Source: Setoptus koraiensis | Lineage: Eukaryota; Arthropoda | DNA length: 64,000 nt | Assembly: GCA_048013815.1 (NCBI GenBank) | Contig: CM106585.1 | Coordinates: forward strand, 496,001-560,000 | Direction: 5' to 3' | Shown: positions 15,101-24,883 of the stretch, piece after piece | How positions within the stretch are numbered: position 1 is the first letter of the stretch | Layout of the letters: each line of letters opens with the position of its first letter | Notes under the pieces: generated by a model | Seen by the model: the letters and a program-made list of their open reading frames with translations, nothing else | What the model was told of the DNA's origin: nothing | The model's database searches: none | Translations under genes and position numbers: made by a program

Positions 15101-15514
15101 TCTGGATCCTCAGAGAAAAGCAACAAATCTAGATCTAGCTCCCAGAATCCCAACTCTAGCTCACTTGCACCACCACCAGCTTTTCCCAATCCACTGCTAC
15201 CTCCGTCATCTGGTAGCGCATCGAACAACCCCTACTTGAATCTTAATCCTAATCCATTCTTGTTCGGATTAGGCAATTTTGGAATGGGACTACCAAATCA
15301 TATGAACTTGTTCCATGGCTTGAATTTGCCTGGTCTGGGACCGATGCCAGGTCTTGATCCACAACAAGTGCCATCTGCCCAACATCAGCAGAATCAACAA
15401 CCACAGCAGCAACAACAACAATCAAATTCTTCGAGCTCCTCAGGTAAATCGAGGGATAGGCAAGACGGGTCATCACGATCGAGTGGCTCAAGTGGAAGAA
15501 GCTCGCGTAGATAG
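3117..15514 (+). CDS. kis: Kismet/CHD7-class chromodomain helicase, two exons, 5' end uncertain
   Basis: ATP-dependent nucleosome remodeller of the CHD6-9 group, a nuclear transcription regulator. CDS is join(3117..9499,9724..15514), 4057 residues. Order: Ser/Gln/Asn-rich N-terminus with an AT-hook-like KKGRPKKG near 161; chromodomain 1 from about 941; chromodomain 2 split by an acidic insert (about 1043-1257) with HYLIKW at 1259 and EDSTWE after it; SNF2 ATPase with [11 protein letters not shown] at 1326, DEMGLGKT at 1351-1358 and DEAH at 1463-1466; helicase C-terminal lobe from about 1649 with [11 protein letters not shown] at 1753-1763; SANT/SLIDE-like segment near 1989; CHD7-type [11 protein letters not shown] near 2176; SANT-like [11 protein letters not shown] near 2494; [17 protein letters not shown] near 2616; [15 protein letters not shown] near 2941; AT-hook-like KRGRGRRPK at 3072 and KRGRP near 3319; a long Ser/Gln-rich tail. 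I see no clear BRK domain. ATG 3117 lies 3 bases after the gap, so more N-terminus may be missing. Confidence 0.95.
9500..9723 (+). other. kismet intron, 224 bp
   Basis: The donor reads GTAAGTATT directly after codon bases AA at 9499. A TACTAAT branch-point-like word lies at 9678-9684 and the acceptor is CTTTAG ending at 9723. Joining restores Lys-Val-Leu-Leu-Arg, matching the CHD7-family segment that continues into the HYLK..VIGD motif. The first exon frame would otherwise stop at 9501-9503. Both flanking frames agree exactly. Confidence 0.93.
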
Positions 15515-16550
15515 TCTTCCAACTACTTTCAAATGTCACACTAACCTCAAACAAACAGGATTCTGATTAATCAAGAAAAAGATATTTTTAATGACTTCGG
15601 AACAGCATGGCTACACCCACACACTACCCACAAATAATACACATACACACACATTCTGAGCGGTGATAAGCTTTGAACATGAACATGGGATAGCTTTTAT
15701 CCTCCAACAAATTGAAGCATATATAGAAAAGAAAATTTCAACGAAAAATTACCATCCGATAAGATCATTTATCAATCTGAATACGCTAATGCGAGTGTTA
15801 ATAATCTCGCCAACTCGAAAAATAATACGTTTTTAGATCAATTTTCAAATGAGGCATATGGACTTAGTAATTATTATTGTAAAGATTTAGCACACTTTTC
15901 CTAACTGTAAATAGATTATTCTCAGCATTCAGGTTGAAGTTGAATGTATTTTATAAACCAAAGTAAAATAAAATGACAAATACTTATGAATGAAGAGTTT
16001 TCTTCTTATATATTATCAAATCTCATAGCAGTTACTTTCGGAGATGACCATTTTTTGGGGAAGTGGAGTGACCCCGAGAGAAGAGAATCTCCTTTGCTGT
16101 TCTTTCATTTCAGCATTGCTGTATAAGTGCATTCTCTTCATCTATATACTGTCCGTGCGGATTTCTGTACACACACATCCTAAAGAATCTCATGGTGCAT
16201 CTCTTCAAAGAACACTCACCTGTATTGGTTTGTTGATCACTGCAGTGTTTGCCACGCACACTATTTGCGTAAAAAGCTTAATCTTGTGGCCATACCTGGT
16301 TGACCATAAGCGTTTTTTTTTTTATCAATTTGTAATCTAATAAGTAGTTAGATTACGTATTTATCTCCTGACGAATTACTTTTCGACAACATTTGCATGT
16401 GGATCTTTATTATCTGTGGACATCCCTACTATGAAAAATAAATATTATGAAAGAGGCCCATCGACATTTAAAGACTTAGAATCATCTTTTATCTTTTGAT
16501 AGCCTTTAATATATTTAAATAGCTTTTAACATTGCTAGATACACCTCAAT
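15515..16550. other. kismet 3' UTR and spacer before POMT1
   Basis: The first ~460 bases are AT-rich and end with the polyadenylation signal at 15967. The remainder to 16550 is the 5' flank of POMT1. A 98-codon open frame at 16044-16340 has no recognisable domain. No TATA box or RNA gene is evident. Confidence 0.7.
15967..15972 (+). promoter_or_regulatory. AATAAA polyadenylation signal of kismet
   Basis: Canonical AATAAA about 450 bases after the kismet stop, in an AT-rich context. It is the best placed signal before the next gene. Confidence 0.6.
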
Positions 16551-18674
16551 ATGCTGTATATCAAGATTGATGCCATCCTTGTACTGATTACATTGATATC
16601 GGTCATAACTCGTTCCTACAGGTTGGATTATCCCAAATCAGTTGTATTCGATGAATTGCACTACATCAAATTTGCATCGCTTTATATGAAGCGGATCTTC
16701 TTTTTTAATTTTCAGCCGCCTCTGGGAACGCAACTAATATCATTCATTGCCTACCTATTTAATTTCTCTGGAGATTTAATTTACAATCAAATAGGAGACA
16801 CCTACAGTGACGATGTACCAATAGTAGCTCTGCGACTACTGCCCTGTATCTGTGGCTCTTTAGTAGCGCCTCTAATCTATTCCATAGCAATAGAACTCAA
16901 TTTAAGACAAACTACGGCACTATTTGCTGCAATAGCTGTGATATTAGAGAACTCATTACTTACTCAATCAAGATTTATACTCATGGATTCCATAATGATC
17001 TGTTTCATGCAACTGGGTTTGCTTAGTTTTCTCAAATTCAACAAAACAGAACCGTTAACATTCAAATGGGTTCTACTATTAAACGGAACAACTTTTTTTG
17101 CAACACTAAGCTCATTAGTCAAATACTCAGGATTGTACTCATTCTTTTTCGTCATTATACTACTCTCATTATCTATGTGGAACAACATAGGATATGCCAA
17201 ATATAGTAGCAGACAATTATGGAAACATTCATTACATTATATATTAGCCATTATATTATTTCCTATATTTATTTACTTTGCCTTGTACTATTCTCATCTG
17301 AGATGGCTCAATCAGGCTGGACCGCACGACAACATCATGACTAGTGCCTTTCAGGCTAGTCTCGAAAACGGTTTGGCCTCAATAACTAAGGGTCAACCAT
17401 TAGAGATAGTGCACGGATCACAAATCACTGTACGCAATACCCACGGGCGCGGTTGTTGGCTACATTCGCACGATCATTTGTATCCAATAAAGTATAACGA
17501 TGGCAGAGGGAGCTCCCATCAGCAACAGGTAACTTGTTACTCGTTTAAGGATGTCAACAATTGGTGGATAGTCAAGAGGCCACATGTAGAGGATTTAGTT
17601 GTTAGTGAACCGAGAGACAAAATTAAAAACGGCGACATTATACAGCTAGTGCACGGCCTCACCGGAAGACTGCTCAACTCACATGATGTGGCGTCGGCCA
17701 TGAGTCCCCATAGTCAGGAGGTGTCGTGTTATGTTGATCACAACATTTCTATGGCCGCTCAAGACAATTGGCGTATTGAATTGTTTAATTGGCAAGAGAC
17801 CAACAACCAGTGGCACACTATTAATTCTAGATTCAAGCTAATCCATTTGAACTCTAGCTTGGCGCTTAGGTTCAGCGGACGACAATTGCCGGATTGGGGC
17901 TTTCATCAGCATGAGGTCACCACGGATAGGGATTTGAAACACGAGGACGCAATTTGGAATGTTGAGGAGCACAGATTTACGAAGAGTAGCGATCAAAAAG
18001 AACGCGAATTCGATCTTGGACAGGCCGATTTTATACCATTGGAGCCTACACATTTGTCGTTCTGGGACAAATTCTTGGAGATACATTACAAAATGGTGAC
18101 TCATCAACAGGACGGAGTGAAGGATCATTTGTATGCCTGCGAGAACCCATTAGATTGGATCTTCCTCAACAAAGGCACAGCTTATTGGGTAGATCCGACA
18201 GGAACGAGCAATCGTCAGATATTCTTTTTAGGAAATGTCTATTTATGGCACATTGGAAATATTTCGTTAGCTGTAATGTGTTTTATTTGCATAACGTACA
18301 TTCTGAGAAGGCGCAGGCTCATCTTTGATTTAGATGATGACGACTGGCAAAAGTTTTGCATAATAGGAACTGTTACGATAGTAGGATATCTAGTTCATTT
18401 GATGCCTTACTTTCTATATGAGAGCACTCTATTTCTGCACAACTATTTACCAGCGCTCACGTTTAAGATACTTGTTACGGCCGCCCTTATTGATAATCTC
18501 TATAAATTCTTTCCGGGTTATGTTGTAATTGGCATAATGGTATCACTGGTATCGGTGTTGGTCAGTTGCTTTCTAAAATTTCTACCCATCACTTATGGTA
18601 TAACTGATTTAAGTAGCAATGGGCTAGTTGAGTTGAAATGGAAACCGACATGGCAGCTTATAACGATTGTATAA
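16551..18674 (+). CDS. POMT1: protein O-mannosyltransferase 1 (POMT1 / rotated abdomen)
   Basis: Endoplasmic-reticulum enzyme that transfers mannose from dolichyl-phosphate mannose to Ser/Thr, classically of dystroglycan, working as a heterodimer with POMT2. Single exon, 707 residues, close to the usual ~750. Several N-terminal membrane segments surround the acidic pair D34-E35 in the SVVFDELHY motif, the conserved catalytic-loop acids of the PMT family. The SAFQASLENGL motif leads into three MIR repeats, about residues 281-465, with GRGSSHQQQVTCY and DVNNWWIVK typical of POMT1 rather than POMT2. C-terminal membrane segments contain LHNYLPALTFK. The start is supported by an in-frame TAG at 16536-16538. 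No key residue appears missing. Confidence 0.95.
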   Translation: MLYIKIDAILVLITLISVITRSYRLDYPKSVVFDELHYIKFASLYMKRIFFFNFQPPLGTQLISFIAYLFNFSGDLIYNQIGDTYSDDVPIVALRLLPCICGSLVAPLIYSIAIELNLRQTTALFAAIAVILENSLLTQSRFILMDSIMICFMQLGLLSFLKFNKTEPLTFKWVLLLNGTTFFATLSSLVKYSGLYSFFFVIILLSLSMWNNIGYAKYSSRQLWKHSLHYILAIILFPIFIYFALYYSHLRWLNQAGPHDNIMTSAFQASLENGLASITKGQPLEIVHGSQITVRNTHGRGCWLHSHDHLYPIKYNDGRGSSHQQQVTCYSFKDVNNWWIVKRPHVEDLVVSEPRDKIKNGDIIQLVHGLTGRLLNSHDVASAMSPHSQEVSCYVDHNISMAAQDNWRIELFNWQETNNQWHTINSRFKLIHLNSSLALRFSGRQLPDWGFHQHEVTTDRDLKHEDAIWNVEEHRFTKSSDQKEREFDLGQADFIPLEPTHLSFWDKFLEIHYKMVTHQQDGVKDHLYACENPLDWIFLNKGTAYWVDPTGTSNRQIFFLGNVYLWHIGNISLAVMCFICITYILRRRRLIFDLDDDDWQKFCIIGTVTIVGYLVHLMPYFLYESTLFLHNYLPALTFKILVTAALIDNLYKFFPGYVVIGIMVSLVSVLVSCFLKFLPITYGITDLSSNGLVELKWKPTWQLITIV

Positions 18675-18750
18675 TAATAGTAGGAATATTGATTGTGTCG
18701 AGTTGATTGTCGACCCAATCTGAGCAGTAATAAAGGAATCAAAAAAAGGA
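18675..18750. other. 76-bp convergent intergenic spacer
   Basis: POMT1 (+) and the chromodomain-peptidase gene (-) end only 76 bases apart. AATAAA at 18729-18734 serves the + gene. On the minus strand no AATAAA occurs in the spacer; the nearest one seen is at 18282-18287, inside the POMT1 coding region, so the two transcripts may overlap. Confidence 0.7.
18729..18734 (+). promoter_or_regulatory. AATAAA polyadenylation signal of POMT1
   Basis: Canonical AATAAA 55 bases after the POMT1 stop and only 17 bases from the stop of the convergent gene. Confidence 0.6.
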
Positions 18751-19896
18751 TTAGAGTGTCTTCATTTTTTTCGTTTTTTTCGACTTCGAGCTACCGCTAC
18801 TTTGAGAGTTTCTAGCTGAATCAGGGCTGTGGCAACTCTCATCGTCGGACATGGAAATGGGCAGTGAAGGTCTGTCATCAATGAAATGGATCTCCTTTAT
18901 GTGAATATCTACTGTGATCCTAGTGGAGAATTGCCTATTACAAAATTCACAATACAATCCCATTAGTTCATCCTCTTGAACAGGCAATGAAGCACTAAGC
19001 TCACCATGAGTTTCTGGTTTGATAGCGCTGCGTATTAGTTCGGCTCTAGTTTCATCAACACAAATCATGTTAAAAACACACGGTGCTCTGCTGTCCAATA
19101 AAAACAGCACCCTCTCATAAGCTGCCAGTATGTAGAAGGCACACATATCCGATCGTGTTTGTTGGGACATCTTGATAGGTTTGATGGAAAATTTTGGATA
19201 TAAATTCTTAAGACGTTGATACAATGGATGAGTAGATGGGTTGACACCTAACAGTACATTTAGAGCATCGGCAATCATGATACGTTTTGTCATCGTCAGA
19301 TAATTGACTAAGAAAATAACTATGTACCAGTGGTTCTCGTAGGCAATAGCCGCGATATTGATACCATCCCTGAGGGGTCTAGGTTCCTCTTTTTCTGGTA
19401 GATTTGGCTCAAATTCTATTATATTTACATTCTTGAGTTTGTTGGCATGCCTATATTGGCGCATATAATCATACATTTCCCCTTGTTTCAGCCATAGCCT
19501 TGTATTGGAGCCTGTGTGATTCCAGAGCTTACTTAATTTTGGATTTTCGAAAGCCGCGATAAGATTGACACAGTCACAGTTTTGCGCCGGCACCCACGAG
19601 GGAGGTCCTGTCCATCCTTTCCAGCGACAAAGATAGTAAACTTGTTTTCTGATCACTTGTTTGTCTAGAATCTTCTCCACCTCCCATTCGTCCTCCTTAG
19701 TTGGTGTGCTCTTGTGTATTTTTCTCTTCTCAAATTCTTTGATCAAATCGGGGCAATTACAATCTTTTGCCGGTTCCCATGTTAATTCTGAGTAGCCTTT
19801 CCATTTGATCTTGTAGTAGACAACATTTTGGAAGACTTTCTGGTCTACCACTTCCTCCACTTCATAGGTTGATTCGTCTTCAGTGTCGGATGACAT
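18751..19896 (-). CDS. two-chromodomain protein with Ulp1/C48-like peptidase signature and C2H2 finger
   Basis: Single exon, 381 residues; an in-frame TGA at 19900-19902 fixes ATG 19896. Chromodomain 1 (about 10-59) is HP1-like with cage aromatics Y11, W32 and Y35 (WKGY) and TWEPA. Chromodomain 2 (about 70-118) has W71, W92 and W95 at the same places. Residues about 125-270 resemble a C48 (Ulp1/SENP) domain: H189 in NHWYIV, D210 in ADAL, Q246 and C252 in QQTRSDMC. The Q-to-C spacing of 6 equals that of yeast Ulp1. Residues 316-337 form a C2H2 finger (C-X2-C-X12-H-X4-H). The tail is Ser/Lys-rich and may hold a nuclear-localisation signal. A role in reading methylated histone H3 and cleaving a SUMO-like modifier at chromatin is inference. 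The peptidase region could instead be an inactive or transposon-derived relative. Confidence 0.85.
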   Translation of the reverse strand: MSSDTEDESTYEVEEVVDQKVFQNVVYYKIKWKGYSELTWEPAKDCNCPDLIKEFEKRKIHKSTPTKEDEWEVEKILDKQVIRKQVYYLCRWKGWTGPPSWVPAQNCDCVNLIAAFENPKLSKLWNHTGSNTRLWLKQGEMYDYMRQYRHANKLKNVNIIEFEPNLPEKEEPRPLRDGINIAAIAYENHWYIVIFLVNYLTMTKRIMIADALNVLLGVNPSTHPLYQRLKNLYPKFSIKPIKMSQQTRSDMCAFYILAAYERVLFLLDSRAPCVFNMICVDETRAELIRSAIKPETHGELSASLPVQEDELMGLYCEFCNRQFSTRITVDIHIKEIHFIDDRPSLPISMSDDESCHSPDSARNSQSSGSSKSKKTKKMKTL

Positions 19897-20828
19897 GGTT
19901 CAATGAGATAATAGAAGACAATGATTGGAGTGGGCGATGATACAGGTAATCGGTCAGTGAACATGTGAGAAATTGCTACATAAGTCTGATTGCGTGTGAA
20001 TATACAATCGCTAGCTGAAAATATTTTGTGAGAGGGGGGCGAGACTGCGCACAAATTTTGAATCTCTCGACGGAACTCGCATGTTTAGCTGAATATCTGG
20101 CCGTGTTAATGCAGGGAAAAGAAGGGCCAAGATCGATAGCGACGATATTACGCTATCGGTAGCAACAAAAAAGCACGCGTTAGCAGCGACCCGCCCAATA
20201 CGCGCCAGTTTATGGGCACCCATTGTAGCTAGAGTCGTGCCGGGTCGCATGTGGACTCGGGCTTCATTCCTGGGCCATTCACTGGTCGCACTAACAAGCG
20301 CGCTCGCTAGGGTAGCCTATTTTTTCTCTGCTGTGAATTGATGAAGCACGTTAGGCCACATTGCGCGCTTGTGTGACATTTTGCCGTGCTGGTGCATCTT
20401 GTACGGCGGATTTGAGCGGACTCGTCTATGGCCAGCGCTATTCCTGTGAATAGAATCAGCAGTTGGTTGTTTTATGGCTGGCCGATTGTGATGCAGCATG
20501 TAGCATCATGTAAAATTAGCAACCAACACCGTCAACTACTGTGTCGCTATGCATACGGCCAAGAGCCCAATTAGAAAATCAAGCTATTATTAGGTAATAA
20601 GCCACGGGCACGATAAATGGACATGACGTCATGTAACAGTCATCTGGGCACCAAGAGCAGGCTTATGGAAGCTTCGCGTGGGCGATCTGTTAAAATCTAT
20701 CCGTTGAATCAATAGCCGCAGTGTAGATTATCTGGATAACGTCTGGATATTGTTGATTGTGGATGACGCCACTATTTGGCATTTCCACAGTCGAGTGACA
20801 AACAAATCATGTATTATTGATGATGTCA
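19897..20828. promoter_or_regulatory. chromodomain-gene promoter region and ATPase 3' flank
   Basis: Both neighbours are on the minus strand, so this 0.9 kb holds the 3' UTR of the ATPase (high coordinates) and the promoter/5' UTR of the chromodomain gene (low coordinates). I see no conserved open frame and no canonical minus-strand AATAAA. An inverted repeat sits at 20134-20158. Confidence 0.55.
20134..20158. repeat. inverted repeat with DRE-like ATCGATA overlap
   Basis: CGATAGCG (20134-20141) and CGCTATCG (20151-20158) are perfect 8-bp arms around 9 bases, with one wobble and one further pair outside. The left arm overlaps ATCGATA, seven of eight bases of the DREF element known from arthropod housekeeping promoters. 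It lies about 240 bases upstream of the chromodomain-gene ATG. Confidence 0.45.
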
Positions 20829-23800
20829 TTAGTAGTAAGACATGCGGTGCACCCAACCGCCTGGGTATTGTCTGATGAAGTATTTGCGCGTCTCGTCGTA
20901 CGCCAGCGTCAATATTGAAAAGGGAATTCCCGTTAGCCACCAGAGGATGCTGTGAGCAGGTTTTTCAGGCGAAAGATGAGTTAGCAAGAATCGGTTTATA
21001 TCAGTTGTGTAGTGTACAATCGAAATTACTCCCAGCGATGCTGATCGGCCAATCGGCCACTCACGAAACTCACAAAACTCGCAAACTCGTCAGCTAAACT
21101 CGATTGCCAATCTAACATGTCAGTGCACTAAAAGCTCACCTGATGGGGTACAGATTGATGGCGCTGGTGCCTGGCACGTAGCATAGTGCCGCCGTCACCA
21201 CCGTCTCAAAGAACAAACCGAAATTGAGCACGTGATTTCCCATGCCCTGTTCTCTGATGGACAATTTTCGCGTCTTGCTCACTATGAGATCGGCCCATTG
21301 AACTACCACTATGGTCACAAAGAAGGCCGTCTGGCAGGTATGCTCGAGAAACTTTCTGTCCTTGTATGACCAGCTCTGATTGTACGAGTCCACTAGTGTT
21401 GTTACGTTCTCATTGTCCCATTCCTTTCTGATGCCCTTCAAATCTTTCAGCATCCAACCGCATTCGGCCATCACCACAAAATAGGTGAAAAAACCCGCAA
21501 AGGCCTGTAAAACGCCCAACTGACCATAGGCCAGCGATATGAGGCGCCAATTAACCAGACCGCCGTCGTTGGTGGCATTTCGTGGCTTCCTTCGCATTAT
21601 GTCCCGTTCGGCCTTTTCGTATGCCAGCGAAATGGCTGGCACCATATCGGTCACCAAGTCTATCAGCAATATGCACACTGTGCTAAGCGCAAGCGGAAAA
21701 CCAAATATAACATAAACAAGAAACGGGGCCAATTCGGGCACGTTCGAAGTCAGCGTGTACGCTATGGACTTTTTTAAATTGTCAAAAATGATTCTGCCCT
21801 CCTCTATGCCCGTAACAATAGAGGCAAAATTGTCGTCCAACAGAATCATGTCCGCCGCTTGCTTGCTGACGTCACTGCCATTGACGCCCATGGCAATGCC
21901 AATGTCGGCCTTCTTGAGGGCAGGCGAATCGTTGACACCGTCCCCTGTCACCGCAACCACTGCGCCCGTCCGCTGGCACCCCTCAACAATCATCAATTTT
22001 TGCTGGGGCGACGTCCTAGCGAACACAATCTCATCATGTTGACGCAGTATGTCGTCTAGGCGCTCTTCGCTCATGTAGCGCAACTCTTGACCGTGCACCA
22101 CAATAGCCTTGGCCAGTTTCGGGTCCACCGCCTTGACGGGTATGCCTAGCCGTTTGGCCACATCGTCGGGCGTTTCGCTGTGCTCGGATATAATGCCCAC
22201 CGAGCGGGCAATCGCTTGCGCCGTTATGGGATGATCGCCTGTCACCATGATGACACGAATGCCCGCGTCGCGGCACTTTGCCACCGCGTCGGGCACCGCC
22301 GCCCGGGGCGGATCAATCATGCTGACGAGGCCCAAAAAGCGCATTCCGCGCTGCGGGAAATTCATCGTGTCCAAATCGAACTTATAGTTTTCGGGATACT
22401 CGGCACTGGGCAGGGGCAAGTCGCAAAAGCCTATTACCCGTTCGCCCAGACCGCCCATGTCCTCGTAGGCGCGGATAAAATTTTCGCGCATCTTACTGTC
22501 GAGCGGTTTCAGTTCGTTCGAGCACAATATCTTGTCGCAGCGCTCCAAAATTCTCTCTGGGGCCCCTTTCATCACCACAACATAACGGCAATCGCTTTCG
22601 TATTTCTGATACAGCAATTTGACACTGTTAGACGATTGCAAGGCACTCAGCGATTCGCTGCGCGACACGGGCGCCCCCTCAAGCGACTGTGATTGTTTGT
22701 TGGCTTGTTTCCGCTGGTCGCCCGTCTTGCTCGCTTTGGGCGAGCTGGGGCCCTTGTGGGCCCTCTGTTGTTGTTGTCTCATGAGTTTCTTCTTTTTGGC
22801 CCGTTGCGCGGCCGCTCTAGAGCGGCTCACCGACAGGTCGCTGTCGTCGCCCAGGCCGCCTGTTGCGTCCGCGCTGACATCGTGCACCGACAGGGCGTAC
22901 TTATTGGTGGAATTGAACGGCAACTCAACAATCTTTTTGTGCTTTTGTCTATACTCGTTGACGTTGCCAAATTCGCCCTCTAGCCACTTGAGAATGGCCG
23001 ATTCGCTTGCGTCACCCGTAGTGGCCCGCTTCCTAATGGGCACCCGCTCTTGGTTAGGCCTAAACTGGGCCCGGCTACACAAGCGGCCCGCTCGGGTCAG
23101 AGCCTGCCAGGCCAGCGAGCGTGTGTCGCGCAACCTCTGACGGCGCCTATCGTGCACCTCAAACTTGAACATGTGGTTGTCGTACCAACCGTGACTGACA
23201 GTCATGGTGTTCTTGGTCAGTGTGCCCGTCTTGTCCGAGCAAATGATCGATGTTGAGCCTAGCGTCTCAACGGCCTCGAGATTTTTCACAAGACAGTTGC
23301 GGGCAGCCATCCGCTGCGCTGTCAGTGTCAGGCACAAGGTTACGGTGGCCAGCAGACCCTCGGGCACATTGGCCACTATGACGCCAATGAGGAACACTAC
23401 CGCCTCTAGCCAGGGATAGTCGTTTAGTTTGGCCAATATGAAAAAGAAGAAGCCCAATCCGCAAGCAACAAGTGTTATCAACTTTATAAAATGATGTATC
23501 TCTTTCGCGATGGGCGTCTCGCCCGACGACAATTGCGCCGTCAAGCCAGCAATGTGACCCATCACTGTGTTGTCGCCTGTTGCTATTACAATGCCCTGGC
23601 CGGAGCCCTCGACACAATTGGTGGAATAAAAGGCCAAATTGCGCGTCTCCAATGGATTGTCATGAGTCTTGTTTACGGTTCTCATTTGGGGCTCCGATTC
23701 GCCAGTCAACGATGAATTGTCCACACGCAACGAGTCCACCTTGAACAGGCGTATGTCGGCGGGAATTCTGTCGCCGCCGTTCACTTCGACAATGTCGCCC

Positions 23801-24393
23801 ACAACTAACATATCGGCATCGATTGTGTCCTTGGTCCCGTTTCTCACAACGTTGGCATGACTGGGCACCAGGCGCTTGAATGAGTCTATTATGTTGGCGC
23901 TTTTGCTCTCTTGATAATAGGCAAACAAGCCCGTGCACAGCACCACTAAAGCCAGCACAATGCCCAACAGAAAATTGTCCCATCGACCGTCCAGCGAGTA
24001 GGCGCCAATACACAACAGGGCGCCCACCCATAGCAATATCGAGAAACCCGAAAATAGCTGACGGGAAAATTTTTTCCATTCACTTTCAGGTCGCGGCGGC
24101 GTCAAAAAATTCGCTCCATCGCGAAGATATCTAAGGCGAGCCTGCTCTTTGCTCAGGCCCACACTTATATCTGTCTTATATTTGGTCACTAGGGCCTCCA
24201 CGGTTAGCTTGTGATCCTCTATAACAACGTCGTGCTTCAATTCGGACAAGTTGGGCTTCCTGTGGTGCTTGACACGAGTCTGGTTGAAGCTGGTGACACT
24301 CTCCAATGAGCCGCTCACATCGAGCCTCCTGGAGTCGTTTGGCGGGCTCTTGGCCGCGTCTGGTTGCTCGTTCAATTGCAGAGTCTCTAGCAT
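20829..24393 (-). CDS. ATP1A: Na+/K+-transporting ATPase alpha subunit, divergent, two coding exons
   Basis: Plasma-membrane P-type pump exporting Na+ and importing K+. CDS is complement(join(20829..20949,21140..24393)), 1124 residues; ATG 24393 is preceded by an in-frame TAA at 24436-24438. Visible: TPP..EW..F..QLF..FS before M1; [11 protein letters not shown] in M4; phosphorylation motif SDKTGTLT with D387; MKGAPER with K609; TGDGVNDSP hinge; M5 YTLTSNVPE, which has Ser where H+/K+-ATPases have Lys, so Na+/K+ type; M6 DLVTDMVPA. The last exon gives [11 protein letters not shown], keeping the C-terminal YY that tunes Na+ affinity. Odd points: the M1-M2 extracellular loop (Y132-G144) is about 6 residues shorter than in human alpha-1, an extra ~90 residues rich in Ser/Lys/Gln lie between D505 and M608, and M6 has DLVTD instead of DLGTD. 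It may be a paralogue rather than the main neuronal isoform. Confidence 0.95.
20950..21139 (-). other. ATPase intron, 190 bp
   Basis: Donor ATCAG|GTGAGC at 21140/21139 and acceptor CTCACAG|C at 20950/20949 on the minus strand. Joining makes AGC (Ser) and continues with [12 protein letters not shown], then YDETRKY, then [11 protein letters not shown], an in-register match to the family C-terminus. Without splicing the protein would end after LYPIR and lack M10. Confidence 0.93.
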
Positions 24394-24883
24394 CTCAACA
24401 ATAATCAATAGACAATTCGATAATGTATTTGTTCTTTAGTCGTTTGATTTAGCGCGATTTGGTTTGGGTCGATTTCCATCATGGAAATATTATCATAATA
24501 ATACTAATTTAATTTAACATGAAGAATAAATTAACAAGAAATTGTGCGCGCGTGACCGCTCACCGGCTCACAAAAAATAAACGATCACCGACACTGTGAT
24601 CATCTGGCTGGATGTAATGGTGATGCAATCGCAGAAGCAAGCGCGAGACACAACGCCGGCGGATTACATTTTCACCGGACTATCTTATGCTGTATGAGAA
24701 AATAGTGATATGTTGTAGAAACCTTGACCATTCGACTAGCACGAGTGTCTGGCGATGTGATGCGTTTCCACGTTCCGATGTGAATCGGCGAATTTATGAA
24801 TACTCTCAATATTGGACACTGCATTTCGATGGTCATAAATGTCATAGGAGTGGCTTCGATATTGTGATAATCTCAACTGAATT
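24394..24883. promoter_or_regulatory. divergent promoter region of ATPase and hexokinase
   Basis: The 490 bases separate two divergent starts. The middle is AT-rich with a GC-rich patch (GTGCGCGCGTGACCG near 24543) and I see no obvious TATA box. Stops in frame with both starts (24436-24438 on the minus strand, 24878-24880 on the plus strand) confine both coding regions. Shared regulation is plausible but unproven. Confidence 0.55.

Noticed and set aside
16044-16340. 98-codon open frame between kismet and POMT1
   Set aside because: No domain, no supported start context, hydrophobic and Cys-rich by chance composition.
22180-23140. Long plus-strand frames opposite the Na+/K+-ATPase gene
   Set aside because: They are antisense shadows of a well conserved coding exon with GC-rich third positions.
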